Shown here: positions 33,685 to 42,660 of the stretch, piece after piece
How the letters are laid out: each line of letters opens with the position of its first letter
Numbering within the stretch: the stretch's first letter is position 1
Assembly (NCBI GenBank): GCA_964408795.1
Contig: CAYPAW010000034.1
Coordinates: 1-64,000 of the forward strand
DNA from: JABMQB01 sp964408795
Lineage (GTDB): Bacteria > Bacteroidota > Bacteroidia > Bacteroidales > Prolixibacteraceae
Reading direction: 5' to 3'
Length of the DNA: 64,000 nucleotides
Position numbers and translations under genes: made by a program
The notes under the pieces: generated by a model
Seen by the model: the letters and a program-made list of their open reading frames with translations, nothing else
Database searches by the model: none
Told to the model about the DNA's origin: nothing

Positions 33685-35091
33685 TTACCTGGCGGCCATT
33701 TTCAAGGCTTCTGTGGTGGTATAATATTTCACGATCATATTCGGCACTTCCCATTCGGGGAGACGGCCCTCCACAAGGTAGTGGAGGTATTTTTCGGTTA
33801 CCTGGGCAAAATGGGCTTCATGTCCCACCTTGTATTTTTCAGGAATATCGACAATCCATAAAGTGTCGGTTACTTTTCTGAGGTTGAGGCCGGGGTATTT
33901 TGCAGCCAGGATTTCTTCAACGGCTTTTTTAAGAACGGCAGAAAAATCTTCTGTATTTCCCGATGTATTTTCTACATAGAGCGTGGGTTTGAAATTCTCT
34001 TGTTCTCCCTGTTGAATGATCACATTGCATTGTGAGCCCCGCATGATGGAGTAGTGGGTATCACCGGCGCCTTCCGGGGCTTCGAAATTCCAGGCTACCG
34101 AAACCTTCGCATGAACTCCTTTTATACGATAATGCATTTCGCCGTTACACGGATAGTACAGTACGTCATCTTCCACATATTCCGAGAGATATTCAGGGAA
34201 TTCATTCTTTCCGGTTACTTTTTCAAACATTTCCGGGGTTATTTCGGTATTCCACTGGCGGGCTGCGATGATTTCAATCTCTTCTTTTGAAAGGATTACT
34301 TCCGGGAAAGCCTCCCACTGGATCAGGTCCACCAGATGGGTTCCTACATCGGTCATCCCCTGCCCCTGCTGGTTGACATCGAAAAACCAGGCCGGGCGTT
34401 TCAGGGGACTTCCTGAGACGTATTTAAACAGATGGTGAACACTCTCTTTGGTAATGGCCGGCTTATCAGGAGTTCCCGTTTCCAGGGTTCCGAAGACTTC
34501 AGGTATTAGCGATAATTCCCGCTGAAGAATGGTGGTAATTTCATGCCGCTCAGTCATGATGTCGTAGAGAAGAACACCCTTTTCGTTTGCAACCCGAAAA
34601 GCTTCTTCCAGTTTCGAAAACTCTTCGGGGAAGATAACCATGGGTTTATCGGCCAGGACATGGATCCCTGCCTGGATGGTTTTCAGGATATACTCGGTTT
34701 TTTTGGCGTTGTTGCCGGCCGCAACCATCACATTGCCCGGTTTTCCGGCCAGCATTTTTTCCAGGTAATCGTCGCCTGTATACGTTTTTTCTATCCATGC
34801 CGTCGGATTTTCCTCCCGGGTATTGTAGCTTTCGATCCGGGCCAGATGATCTTCAACATCGGGGCCCTCAGGGGCATAGACATAAACGGTAGGATCCACC
34901 TGGGGATACATCTCTTTCTGCACCAGGGCTGCATGGAAATGCCCCGGATCCAAAGTTATGATCCGTACTTCATTTTTTGCTCCGGTAAACATACGTACTG
35001 TTGATTCAGATTCTGCTGACTCTTTTTTTCCACCTGAACAGGCTGAAAGAATCAAAGCCGGCATAAGATAAAGCAAGTGTTTGAATTTCAT
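33685..35091 (-). CDS. Gfo/Idh/MocA-family oxidoreductase, lipoprotein
   Basis: 468 residues with a lipoprotein signal (MKFKHLLYLMPALILSAC, Cys18). The Rossmann part shows PGHFHAALVQKEMYPQVDP and VMVAAGNNAKKTEYILKTI, then HVLADKPMVIFPEEF, which holds the catalytic-type Lys of the family (DKP in place of EKP). A C-terminal putative-oxidoreductase domain follows (from about 215, with GQGMTDVGTHLVDLIQW). The enzyme should use a nicotinamide cofactor on a sugar or cyclitol, and as a lipoprotein it lies on a membrane facing the periplasm, where supply of cofactor is uncertain. A TAACTTTG box lies 33 nt before the ATG. Confidence 0.85.
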   Translation of the reverse strand: MKFKHLLYLMPALILSACSGGKKESAESESTVRMFTGAKNEVRIITLDPGHFHAALVQKEMYPQVDPTVYVYAPEGPDVEDHLARIESYNTREENPTAWIEKTYTGDDYLEKMLAGKPGNVMVAAGNNAKKTEYILKTIQAGIHVLADKPMVIFPEEFSKLEEAFRVANEKGVLLYDIMTERHEITTILQRELSLIPEVFGTLETGTPDKPAITKESVHHLFKYVSGSPLKRPAWFFDVNQQGQGMTDVGTHLVDLIQWEAFPEVILSKEEIEIIAARQWNTEITPEMFEKVTGKNEFPEYLSEYVEDDVLYYPCNGEMHYRIKGVHAKVSVAWNFEAPEGAGDTHYSIMRGSQCNVIIQQGEQENFKPTLYVENTSGNTEDFSAVLKKAVEEILAAKYPGLNLRKVTDTLWIVDIPEKYKVGHEAHFAQVTEKYLHYLVEGRLPEWEVPNMIVKYYTTTEALKMAAR

Positions 35092-35124
35092 TAAAATTCG
35101 TTTAGAATGATGAATGATTGTTCA

Positions 35125-35132
35125 CAAAGTTA
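35125..35132 (-). promoter_or_regulatory. Promoter -7 box TAACTTTG
   Basis: The minus strand reads TAACTTTG, a TAnnTTTG match, 33 nt upstream of the lipoprotein oxidoreductase ATG at 35091. It follows the terminator at 35198-35223, so this gene is probably transcribed on its own. Confidence 0.6.
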
Positions 35133-35197
35133 AAATTTTGTTATGAGAAAGCCTATCAATGAAACTTAATTTACCGGCAGGAGGGGATGTTCAATAA

Positions 35198-35223
35198 AAG
35201 CGCTGCTCTTACAAGCAGCGCTT
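35198..35223 (-). terminator. Terminator hairpin after the Tat-exported oxidoreductase gene
   Basis: A perfect inverted repeat AAGCGCTGCT / AGCAGCGCTT with a 6-nt loop, followed on the minus strand by TTTTATTG. It lies 27 nt after the stop codon of the gene at 35251-36624 and probably ends the oxidoreductase-DUF6807-UroD transcript. Confidence 0.8.
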
Positions 35224-35250
35224 CAATTCAATTATTGGTTCATTGGAACA

Positions 35251-36624
35251 TTATCGGGCAATATAGTTTGTTCCATAGGGGTATCGTTGGGGACGGCTCA
35301 GCATGGAGTTCGCCAGGTCGTTGTTGATAAACCTTTCTGTTTCCGGGTTCCAGTGCAGGATTCCGGGTATTTTCATTGCAATATGGCTGATCAGGCACAC
35401 CGTGCATGCACGGTGTCCGATTTCCACCGGAGAAATAGGCTGTTTTCGCGACCGGATACAGTCGAGCCAGTTGCCGTGTTGTTCTTCGCTTACATAGAGG
35501 TGAATTTCGTTTTCTCCGATTTTTGATTCCAGGATTTTCGGATCACTGGCGTCGAGGGCTTTGACAGCTCCTTCCGGTATGGGGTCGCTGGCGGTAGCCC
35601 GGTAGGCACCCCGCGTCACAAAAATCCATCCGTCGGTCCCTTCGTAGCGTATTCCGTTGGGGAATCCCCCGCTGGTGTATACCGTTATTCCGTTTTGATA
35701 TTCCTGTTTAACCATGAAGTCTCCATGGACATTCCAGGATCCATATTTCGGAAACTGGGCTACGGCTTCCACGGAGATGGGTCCGGTATACTCGGTATCC
35801 ATACCCCAGGCGGCTGAATCGTAGTGGTGTTGTCCCCATCCGGTGATCATCCCGGCGCCGTAATTCTCATGGCGCAACCATCCGGGTCGTCCGTATCCCT
35901 GCTGAGGATGAACGCAGTTCTCGGTGTAGGGTACCTCGGGTGTGGAGCCCAGCCACCGGTCGAAGTTGAGGTTTGAAGGCACCTGCATCTCCGGGAACAG
36001 AGGTCCTGAGGGATCCCCGGGGAGTCCGATTTTCACGGTATGGATCTTCCCGATCCGTCCGTTGCGGACCAGTTCGGCAGCGACCCTGAACTGAGCCGAT
36101 GACCGTTGCTGGGTACCCACTTGAAGAATCACTCCCTGGCGATGGACGATATCGCTGAGTTGCCTTCCTTCGACAACCGTCAGCGAAGTTGGCTTCTGGA
36201 GGTAGATGTCTTTGCCGGCCAGGGCAGCTTCCATGGCCGGTTGAGAATGCCAGTGGTCCGGAGTGCTGATAATCACTGCATCTAGACCCTCATCCTGGAG
36301 CATCTCCTGGTAATCATCATAGGTCTTGACATCTACATATTTTTCCTGCCCTGTTTTCCGGGCATAAAAATCCTCTATCAGCTGCTTGCCTTCTTTGGTT
36401 CTTTTTGTATCCACATCGGCGACAGCTACTATCCGGGCTACATCGTATTGCATGACTCCTGGGAGATCATGGCTCCGTGCTATCCGTCCACACCCGATCT
36501 GTCCGATGTGAATTTTGTTGCTGGGAGCTGTTTTTCCAAACACAGAAGAAGGAACAACCGTCGGAATAAAAAGAGCTCCCGCCGTGGTGGCCACAGAATT
36601 TTTAAGAAATTTTCTTCGTTTCAT
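35251..36624 (-). CDS. Gfo/Idh/MocA-family oxidoreductase with Tat signal
   Basis: 457 residues. The N-terminus MKRRKFLKNSVATTAGALF is a twin-arginine signal (RRKFLK), so the folded, cofactor-loaded enzyme is exported. The Rossmann motif is IGQIGCGRIARSHDL (about 42-56), the cofactor loop is IISTPDHWHSQPAMEAALAG, and KDIYLQKPTSLT carries the catalytic-type Lys. The C-terminal domain contains GAGMITGWGQHHYDSAAWGMD. This is the exported subgroup of the family often found with DUF1080 and DUF6807 genes in Bacteroidota and Planctomycetota; some members oxidise glycosides. It is the last gene of a minus-strand cluster reaching up to 40070. Confidence 0.9.
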   Translation of the reverse strand: MKRRKFLKNSVATTAGALFIPTVVPSSVFGKTAPSNKIHIGQIGCGRIARSHDLPGVMQYDVARIVAVADVDTKRTKEGKQLIEDFYARKTGQEKYVDVKTYDDYQEMLQDEGLDAVIISTPDHWHSQPAMEAALAGKDIYLQKPTSLTVVEGRQLSDIVHRQGVILQVGTQQRSSAQFRVAAELVRNGRIGKIHTVKIGLPGDPSGPLFPEMQVPSNLNFDRWLGSTPEVPYTENCVHPQQGYGRPGWLRHENYGAGMITGWGQHHYDSAAWGMDTEYTGPISVEAVAQFPKYGSWNVHGDFMVKQEYQNGITVYTSGGFPNGIRYEGTDGWIFVTRGAYRATASDPIPEGAVKALDASDPKILESKIGENEIHLYVSEEQHGNWLDCIRSRKQPISPVEIGHRACTVCLISHIAMKIPGILHWNPETERFINNDLANSMLSRPQRYPYGTNYIAR

Positions 36625-36775
36625 CTGTTTAAAATTTTATAATTATTTGAAAATTAATTAATTAAAAATTTGAGAACAGATGTAACCACTCCGTTCTCCC
36701 ATGAACTTTTTAACCCATTCTTTTTTGTGAAATTTTTGTTTTAAAAAGTTCATGCTCGTTTCATACTTTCAGGAT

Positions 36776-37669
36776 TTATTCATTACTAAAATTTTCAAAT
36801 TCTTCGGCAATGCGGGCTTCCCGGGAATCCCCTTCGTGAACGATTACCCGGTAGCGCAGATGAATGATCTCCCCTTTCTTTAAGCTGGTTCCCTCTTCCT
36901 CTTCAGGCCAATACATCGGTGTAGGAGAAAAAAAACCGTAATCACGGGTAAACCATGGTGCCGGGAACCAGGTATTGGTAGGATGCTGGAGGATGGCCAT
37001 TCCTTCTGTTTTTCCCATTCTTTTTCCCGAATAATCCATCCATGCCGAGCGTTTGCCAAAAGTTTCCTTTTCTCCGGAATCGCCTTCCGCATTGACCAGG
37101 GTTCCCTTGTTTGTAACGGCCAGGTCGGGATCCATCCGGCCACTGAACAGCGAATGATTGGTTCTTTCGATTTGCACGTCCTGAAGCATTTCCAGTTGAA
37201 TCGCAAAATCAATCTGAAAAGAGGTCGTGGAAGGAGCGGATACGGTAATGGTTCTTTTATCCTTGATGGGGGCATCGGCTCCGGGGCGTTTCCAGATGCA
37301 TTCATTTTCCACAACGGCTTTGTCGGCCCCGGATGCTAAAATGTCAGCCCGCAGCGAAATGATTTGACCCCTCTCAAGGCCTTCCTGCCAGTAATTGCCG
37401 CCATTCACCCTGTCGCACCCAAAAAACAGGGAACTGTGATGCGGGTAATTCGCATTGCGCATGGATGTGACACTGGCATTGGAAGGCCCGTTTACCGGGA
37501 AAAAGAAGGGATACTTTTCAAATTCTGAGAGAACATACGCAGTAAACAGATTCCCATCTACCCGGAATTCGATTTTGTCTCCTGTTTTTTCGGCGGTTAC
37601 CTTCGGCTGTGCGGTTGATTGCAGGGTGAGAAAAAGGAGAAACAGCCATCCTGTGAGAAGTGGTTTCAT
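36776..37669 (-). CDS. DUF6807 (PmoA-like) exported protein, shorter paralogue
   Basis: 297 residues with a signal peptide (1-20, LLFLTLQSTAQ). The body has DUF6807 hallmarks: YPFFFPVNGPSNASVTSMRN, YPHHSSLFFGCDRVNGGNYW (the paired His motif HH) and WMDYSGKRMGKTEGMAILQHPTN, FPAPWFTRDYGFFSP. The family is annotated as 'PmoA' in databases although no link to methane monooxygenase is supported. The conserved His and polar residues suggest a carbohydrate-binding or -cleaving role; no activity is established. It is 80 nt from the larger paralogue upstream and 151 nt from the Tat oxidoreductase gene downstream. Confidence 0.82.
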   Translation of the reverse strand: MKPLLTGWLFLLFLTLQSTAQPKVTAEKTGDKIEFRVDGNLFTAYVLSEFEKYPFFFPVNGPSNASVTSMRNANYPHHSSLFFGCDRVNGGNYWQEGLERGQIISLRADILASGADKAVVENECIWKRPGADAPIKDKRTITVSAPSTTSFQIDFAIQLEMLQDVQIERTNHSLFSGRMDPDLAVTNKGTLVNAEGDSGEKETFGKRSAWMDYSGKRMGKTEGMAILQHPTNTWFPAPWFTRDYGFFSPTPMYWPEEEEGTSLKKGEIIHLRYRVIVHEGDSREARIAEEFENFSNE

Positions 37670-37749
37670 CAGATACGTTTATTTTATATCGTTTATGGTT
37701 GGTAACGTTCTCCTGTATCCCATAGGAAAACAGGGAATTCGTTGCCTTT

Positions 37750-39009
37750 TCATTTAAACCCCAAAACGGGTTGAAAAGCAAAGCTATTCCAGTATAATTC
37801 AGCCGTTTCGGCATCCATCTTACCGTCAAAGACGATCATTCTGTACTTTAAGGTATAGTTCTTTCTGGTTTTCAGTTTCCACTCTTTATGACGTATGGGT
37901 ACAAATTCGAAATACAGATCGCCTCGTCCTCCGTTCGCATCGAGGGGCCATACTCTCATGGGCTCGGGGTGCATGCGGTTTGACGGGTGACTCAGGAAGA
38001 GGATTCCTGAGCGGCCTTCTTCTGTGTCGGAAACCCCCTCAACGATACACCAGCGCGCAAAGCTTCCATCGGCATCGATTCGTGTTTTTCCTTCCGAAGT
38101 AAAAACTGTGCAATTGTCTTTTTCCCATTTCCCGGTAGCCCGGAAGCCAATGCCTCCTCCGTAGCGGTAGGCATCCAGCATGATTCCTCCCGGCAGGGGA
38201 CTGTTCAGGGTGGTGGTATAGTCGATCATCCATCGGTTTTCCTTTTGTTGGATATTCCAGACCCTTACATCAAGCAGCTCATTGAGGGCTACCTGATCTT
38301 CCCCTTTACCGCCAAAGTCGATGTGTTGTTGCAGAGCCTGAAATCCGGAATAGACAGATCCTTCGTATTCGGAAAGAAAACTGCTGAATTGAACGGTCCC
38401 TTCTCCTTCGCCGAGGTTCCAGAAATCTACTTTCCGGTCACCGATATGGGTCAGGGTCCAGGGTCCCCAGATCCCGTAATGATGGTAATGATCGGGAGGT
38501 TGAATTCGCGAGAGAATCTCACCCCCGGGAGACCACAACGGATGAATGAATCCGGAACGCTTAAAAAGAGAATCTACCCCGGAAGGGGGATATTGAATGC
38601 CAAAACGGTATCTCAAAACAGGATTTTCATGGCTGTACAGGGTCAGATCCTGAGCTTCTTTATACAGGGTAATGATGTTCTTTTCTCCGGCCGGCTCTTC
38701 GTTGGGTTTCATTCTGACCACATACTTTCTGGTTTCCGATTTTTGGGTTATCCCCGGCAAAAGAAACCACAGATTTGCCGAATGTCCTGTTTCGGGCTGG
38801 CAGGCGATTTCCTTTTCTCCGTTGGCAGTGATTTCAAACAAGGCAAGGGTTCCCTTATCGGTATTGTAGTGAATCCCGTTGAGAGGAATACATACTGGAG
38901 CATCCATCCTTTCGCTATTGCCGGTTTGTAGCGTAAACCGGGCTAATTCCTGCGAATGCGAAAAAAAAGGAAGAAGCAAAAAAAACAGTAAGCATGTTAA
39001 GGATCTCAT
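37750..39009 (-). CDS. DUF6807 (PmoA-like) exported protein, longer paralogue
   Basis: 419 residues with a signal peptide (about 1-19, ending SHSQ). An N-terminal beta domain (about 22-115) precedes the DUF6807 core: FIHPLWSPGGEILSRIQP, then DHYHHYGIWGPWTLTHIGDRKVDFWN with the HYHHYGIW histidine cluster, then LFLSHPSNRMHPEPMRVWP. The cluster of histidines in the same place as HH in the neighbouring paralogue suggests a metal or substrate site. The function is unknown. It lies 17 nt after the UroD-like gene on the same strand, so the two are clearly co-transcribed. Two different DUF6807 paralogues in one operon is notable. Confidence 0.82.
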   Translation of the reverse strand: MRSLTCLLFFLLLPFFSHSQELARFTLQTGNSERMDAPVCIPLNGIHYNTDKGTLALFEITANGEKEIACQPETGHSANLWFLLPGITQKSETRKYVVRMKPNEEPAGEKNIITLYKEAQDLTLYSHENPVLRYRFGIQYPPSGVDSLFKRSGFIHPLWSPGGEILSRIQPPDHYHHYGIWGPWTLTHIGDRKVDFWNLGEGEGTVQFSSFLSEYEGSVYSGFQALQQHIDFGGKGEDQVALNELLDVRVWNIQQKENRWMIDYTTTLNSPLPGGIMLDAYRYGGGIGFRATGKWEKDNCTVFTSEGKTRIDADGSFARWCIVEGVSDTEEGRSGILFLSHPSNRMHPEPMRVWPLDANGGRGDLYFEFVPIRHKEWKLKTRKNYTLKYRMIVFDGKMDAETAELYWNSFAFQPVLGFK

Positions 39010-39026
39010 GGTGTACGGTGCTTTAA

Positions 39027-40070
39027 TTATAAAAGGGGAACTGTTTTATCTATCGTTTCTTTAAAAGCCCTGATGTTTTCGGTTGTAACATTGGGGGGCA
39101 TTCCCCCTCCGCATGACCAGATCACACGGTTTTTATCTCCGAAGTTCTGCACCATTTTTGCCGTCTCACGGCTTACCTGCTCCGGTGTTCCGGCAGCCAG
39201 CACATCCCGGGGCGGCAGATTGCCGATCAGCGCAACCTCCGGACCTGCCAGTTTGCGTATTTCGGTCAGGGAGTGCTCAAAACTGAAATTGAAAAGGTTC
39301 ACCCCCATTTCCTTCAGGAAGGGCGTGCTGATAAGCCCCTGGGCATCGTTGTGAAAGAAATTGAGTTTTGAATCAAAGGAATCAAAAATCCTTTTGAGAT
39401 AGGGTACGGCAAATTCTTTGCATTCATCCTCGCCGATAAAGCCAACAATATCATCCAGAATAAGAATCCCTTCAATGGAAGGAAAGGCTTCTTTCTGGAC
39501 TTCAAGCCAGGAAATGGTGAAACGGGTGATTTTTTCCAGCAATTGATGACTGGCATCCGGATCCATCATCAGACCGGTCATGCATTCCGTAGTTCCCATC
39601 AGAAAGGAAGCAATGTTCAGTGGACCACGGGCTACCGCGATCTTGATCTCGTGTCCCATTTCCCGGATGGGGGTGTGGTATTTCTTGAGCCGGTGGATCA
39701 TAAAGGGCAACAAGCCGTCGGTTTTCGGATTCGGAATAACCACCTTGTTCACTTCAGAAATATCCTGCATGATTTTGGCAGCATGCGGTAAATTGGATTC
39801 ATTCCAGATCAGCTTGGATCCAAACGCAGAGGGTTCAGTGCACATCCCGAATTCGGACCAGAAACCGGGAAGAAACAGAATATCGGGGAAAGTCTCTATG
39901 GCTTTCTTGTTAACCTGAAACCAAATCTCTTCAGAGGCATAAAAACTCAGGTTGGAGACTCCATACCAACCGGGGAGCCAGGGACTGTCAATAATAAATC
40001 CGGTTACGGGTTTATCCGGCGTACTCCCGTTAACGACCGATAACATCAAACTCCACTGTTCGTTGGTCAT
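39027..40070 (-). CDS. Uroporphyrinogen decarboxylase-fold methyltransferase-like protein
   Basis: 347 residues from the ATG at 40070, 23 nt after a TACATTTG promoter box; an open extension to 40220 runs through the promoter and has no signal-like or conserved sequence. The URO-D TIM barrel shows GILILDDIVGFIGEDECKEF, KLNFFHNDAQGLISTPFLKEMG (candidate metal-ligand His) and VIWSCGGGMPPNVTTENI (Cys near the C-terminus). It lacks the Arg-rich porphyrin pocket of HemE, and it groups by pattern with the MtaA/CmuA-type methyltransferases. It opens an operon with two DUF6807 genes and a Tat-exported oxidoreductase, pointing to a catabolic, not haem, role. Confidence 0.8.
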   Translation of the reverse strand: MTNEQWSLMLSVVNGSTPDKPVTGFIIDSPWLPGWYGVSNLSFYASEEIWFQVNKKAIETFPDILFLPGFWSEFGMCTEPSAFGSKLIWNESNLPHAAKIMQDISEVNKVVIPNPKTDGLLPFMIHRLKKYHTPIREMGHEIKIAVARGPLNIASFLMGTTECMTGLMMDPDASHQLLEKITRFTISWLEVQKEAFPSIEGILILDDIVGFIGEDECKEFAVPYLKRIFDSFDSKLNFFHNDAQGLISTPFLKEMGVNLFNFSFEHSLTEIRKLAGPEVALIGNLPPRDVLAAGTPEQVSRETAKMVQNFGDKNRVIWSCGGGMPPNVTTENIRAFKETIDKTVPLL

Positions 40071-40093
40071 AAGAAAATAGGATTGATTGAATA

Positions 40094-40101
40094 CAAATGT
40101 A
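40094..40101 (-). promoter_or_regulatory. Promoter -7 box TACATTTG of the UroD-DUF6807 operon
   Basis: The minus strand reads TACATTTG, 23 nt before the ATG at 40070. It lies about 65 nt from the opposing AraC-gene promoter, so both could share an operator. Confidence 0.6.
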
Positions 40102-40166
40102 CACAAACAGAACACATAACAACAGTGATTTCTTAACAGGTAGTTGTATTTAATTTGCAGTTTATG

Positions 40167-40174
40167 TATTTTTG
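40167..40174 (+). promoter_or_regulatory. Promoter of the cupin-AraC regulator gene
   Basis: TATTTTTG on the plus strand with TTG at 40144-40146 as a -33 element after a 20-nt spacer; 81 nt upstream of the ATG at 40256. Confidence 0.6.
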
Positions 40175-40255
40175 AGCTTTTCGTATGGGGGAGGTTGAAA
40201 GGAAAACCGGCTTTCCGCATGATGATGTAAAAATTCGGGGGGAAAGGGATTTGTT

Positions 40256-41155
40256 ATGAAGGTAATGCATGAATACATAAATTTTCCGGGAGCCTCATCC
40301 ATAAAGGTCAAGTGGCGGGATATTCCTCATTTTACCTATCCCTGGCATTCACACAGTGAATATGAGTTATGCTATGTGATAGAGAGTTATGGAACACGGT
40401 ATGTAGGCGACAGCATTGAACCCTTTCAGTCCGGAGATCTGGCATTGATTGGCAGCAACCTGCCGCATTTCTGGAAAAGCGATGAGGCTTTTTATCAGGG
40501 AAATACGGAATTAAGGGTCAAAGCCATTGTAATCCAATTTCATTCCGATTTTTTTATCAATGCTCTGAATAATTACCCGGAATTTTACCATATTAAGAAG
40601 CTTTTGAATTTGTCTATGAGGGGGATACGGTATTTTCCCCCCACGGTTAGCAAGGCTGATAGTATGCTTCGGGGGATGCTGGAAGTGGAGGGTTTTGACC
40701 GGATTGTTTTAATGCTTCAGATACTGAACGAACTGGCACAAAGTGATTCATTCAGGGTGTTAGGGAGCAAGGTATTTCCGCTGAAGACCAATGAATTCAT
40801 GAACGACCGGCTTGATAAAGTCGTCAATTACCTGAATTTTCATTATCGTGAAAGGGTATCTCTTAAAGAGGTATCGGAATTATCCGGATACCATCCATCG
40901 GCATTTTGCCGGTTTTTCAGGGATAAGACCGGCAAATCGTTATCGGAATACCTGAGCGACATCCGCATCGGCTATGCCTGTAAATTATTGATTGAAGGCA
41001 GGCTTACGGTGTCCCAGGTCTGTTTTGAATGCGGGTTTAACAATCTTTCCAATTTCAACCGTACCTTCAAGCGCCTTACTGGATTAACGCCCACCGGGTA
41101 TCAGCAACAGTTTCATTTGCAGAACCAACGGATGTTTGCTGCTAAAGGGTTGTAG
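40256..41155 (+). CDS. AraC-family regulator with N-terminal cupin sensor
   Basis: 299 residues. The N-terminal cupin domain (about 1-130) shows YPWHSHSEYELCYVIES, the HxHxxxE-type metal or ligand motif, and FQSGDLALIGSNLPHFW. The C-terminal AraC double helix-turn-helix (about 185-290) shows VSLKEVSELSGYHPSAFCRFFRDKTG and VSQVCFECGFNNLSNFNRTFKR with LTGLTPTGY. It binds a sugar-like inducer in the cupin and activates neighbouring genes. It is divergent from the UroD-DUF6807-oxidoreductase operon, with promoters about 65 nt apart, and is thus the likely regulator of it. It is convergent with ahcY (6-nt gap). Confidence 0.9.
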   Translation: MKVMHEYINFPGASSIKVKWRDIPHFTYPWHSHSEYELCYVIESYGTRYVGDSIEPFQSGDLALIGSNLPHFWKSDEAFYQGNTELRVKAIVIQFHSDFFINALNNYPEFYHIKKLLNLSMRGIRYFPPTVSKADSMLRGMLEVEGFDRIVLMLQILNELAQSDSFRVLGSKVFPLKTNEFMNDRLDKVVNYLNFHYRERVSLKEVSELSGYHPSAFCRFFRDKTGKSLSEYLSDIRIGYACKLLIEGRLTVSQVCFECGFNNLSNFNRTFKRLTGLTPTGYQQQFHLQNQRMFAAKGL

Positions 41156-41161
41156 CCGGTT

Positions 41162-42580
41162 TTAGTACCGGTAATGATCCGGTTTGAAAGGTCCTTCTTT
41201 CGGTACGCCTATGTATTTTGCCTGTTCGTCGGTAAGCTTTGTCAGTTTGACTCCCAGGTGGTCCAGGTGAAGGCGGGCTACTTCTTCATCCAGTTTTTTA
41301 GGCAATCTATACACCCCGAGGGGATAGGTGTTTTGCCAGAGTTCGACCTGAGCCATCGACTGGTTTGTAAAGGAGTTGCTCATGACAAAGGATGCATGAC
41401 CGGTGGCACAGCCCAGGTTTACCAGTCTGCCTTCAGCCAGCAGGTAAATACTATGCCCGTCAGGATAGGTAAATTTATCGACCTGTGGTTTGATATTGGT
41501 TTTTTTGATTCCGGGCCATTTCTGAAGTTTGGAAACCTGGATTTCATTGTCAAAATGGCCGATATTACAGACGATGGCCTGGTCTTTCATGTGCGCCATG
41601 TGCTGGGCTGTGATGACGTCTCTGTTTCCGGTTGTTGTCACAAAAATATTTCCTTCTTCGAGGGCTTCTTCCATGGTTTTAATTTCAAATCCTTCCATAG
41701 CGGCCTGGAGGGCACAGATTGGATCTATTTCGGTCACGATCACCCGGGCTCCGTAGTTTCGCATGGAGTTTGCACATCCTTTTCCGACATCTCCGTAGCC
41801 GGCTACCACCACTACTTTACCGGCGATCATCACATCGGTAGCTCTTTTAATGCCATCGGCCAGGGACTCCCGGCACCCATAGAGGTTGTCAAATTTTGAT
41901 TTGGTTACGGAGTCGTTTACGTTCATGGCCGGGAAAAGCAGGGTTCCCACCTCTTTTCGCTGATAGAGTCTGTGTACTCCTGTTGTGGTCTCCTCAGAGA
42001 CCCCTTTGATGTGTTTGGCGATACGGTGCCACCGTTCCGGATCGGATTTCTGAATCTCTTTCAGGGATTGGTGGAGTTTTTCTTCATCTTCACCACTGAC
42101 GGGCTGGTCTAAAAGGGATGGATCGTTTTCTGCTTCGTATCCGCGATGAACCATTAAGGTAGCATCGCCTCCATCGTCAACCAGGAGATGAGGCCCCAGG
42201 CCATCGCCAAAATCAAGAGCCTGATTGGTGCACCACCAGTAGTCTTCCAGGGTCTCCCCCTTCCAGGCAAATACGGGAATTCCGGCTTGTGCGATGGCTG
42301 CTGCCGCATGATCCTGGGTAGAAAAAATATTGCAGCTTGCCCAACGTACTTCCGCACCCAGTTCCCGGAGGGTTTCTATCAAAACCGCTGTCTGAATGGT
42401 CATATGCAAACTTCCGGTTATGCGGGCACCCCGTAAAGGCTTCTCATGGCCGTATTTCGTACGCATAGCCATCAATCCGGGCATCTCTTTTTCAGCAATC
42501 GCCATCTCTTTCCTGCCATATTCAGCCAGGCTTATATCCGCAATTTTGTAATTCAATTTTTTATTCACTGCTACTGTCAT
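41162..42580 (-). CDS. ahcY: Adenosylhomocysteinase
   Basis: 472 residues, the usual bacterial length. Markers are LMAMRTKYGHEKPLRGARI (substrate region), KVVVVAGYGDVGKGCANSM (NAD-binding GxGxxG, about 255-275), IYLLAEGRLVNLGCATGHASFVMS (conserved histidine loop), and the C-terminal KPDHYRY that closes the neighbouring NAD site. It hydrolyses S-adenosylhomocysteine to adenosine and homocysteine, keeping SAM-dependent methylation going. It is a single-gene unit, convergent with the AraC regulator gene; no promoter box is clear. Confidence 0.97.
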   Translation of the reverse strand: MTVAVNKKLNYKIADISLAEYGRKEMAIAEKEMPGLMAMRTKYGHEKPLRGARITGSLHMTIQTAVLIETLRELGAEVRWASCNIFSTQDHAAAAIAQAGIPVFAWKGETLEDYWWCTNQALDFGDGLGPHLLVDDGGDATLMVHRGYEAENDPSLLDQPVSGEDEEKLHQSLKEIQKSDPERWHRIAKHIKGVSEETTTGVHRLYQRKEVGTLLFPAMNVNDSVTKSKFDNLYGCRESLADGIKRATDVMIAGKVVVVAGYGDVGKGCANSMRNYGARVIVTEIDPICALQAAMEGFEIKTMEEALEEGNIFVTTTGNRDVITAQHMAHMKDQAIVCNIGHFDNEIQVSKLQKWPGIKKTNIKPQVDKFTYPDGHSIYLLAEGRLVNLGCATGHASFVMSNSFTNQSMAQVELWQNTYPLGVYRLPKKLDEEVARLHLDHLGVKLTKLTDEQAKYIGVPKEGPFKPDHYRY

Positions 42581-42660
42581 GTTGTAAAAATTTGCGTAAA
42601 AATAATCAATTTTCCCGATTTCGTGGAGGAAGGGGTACCAAGTCCTGATGGGTCACAACA

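Noticed and set aside
38245..38931. A 228-codon open frame on the plus strand
   Set aside because: It is antisense to the longer DUF6807 gene, which has a signal peptide and family motifs.
41174..41899. A 241-codon open frame on the plus strand
   Set aside because: It is antisense to the conserved ahcY gene with no recognisable protein signature.
39027..42580. A methyl-cycle link between the UroD-like protein and AhcY
   Set aside because: ahcY is on a separate transcript beyond the regulator, is a universal housekeeping gene, and its closeness is likely chance.
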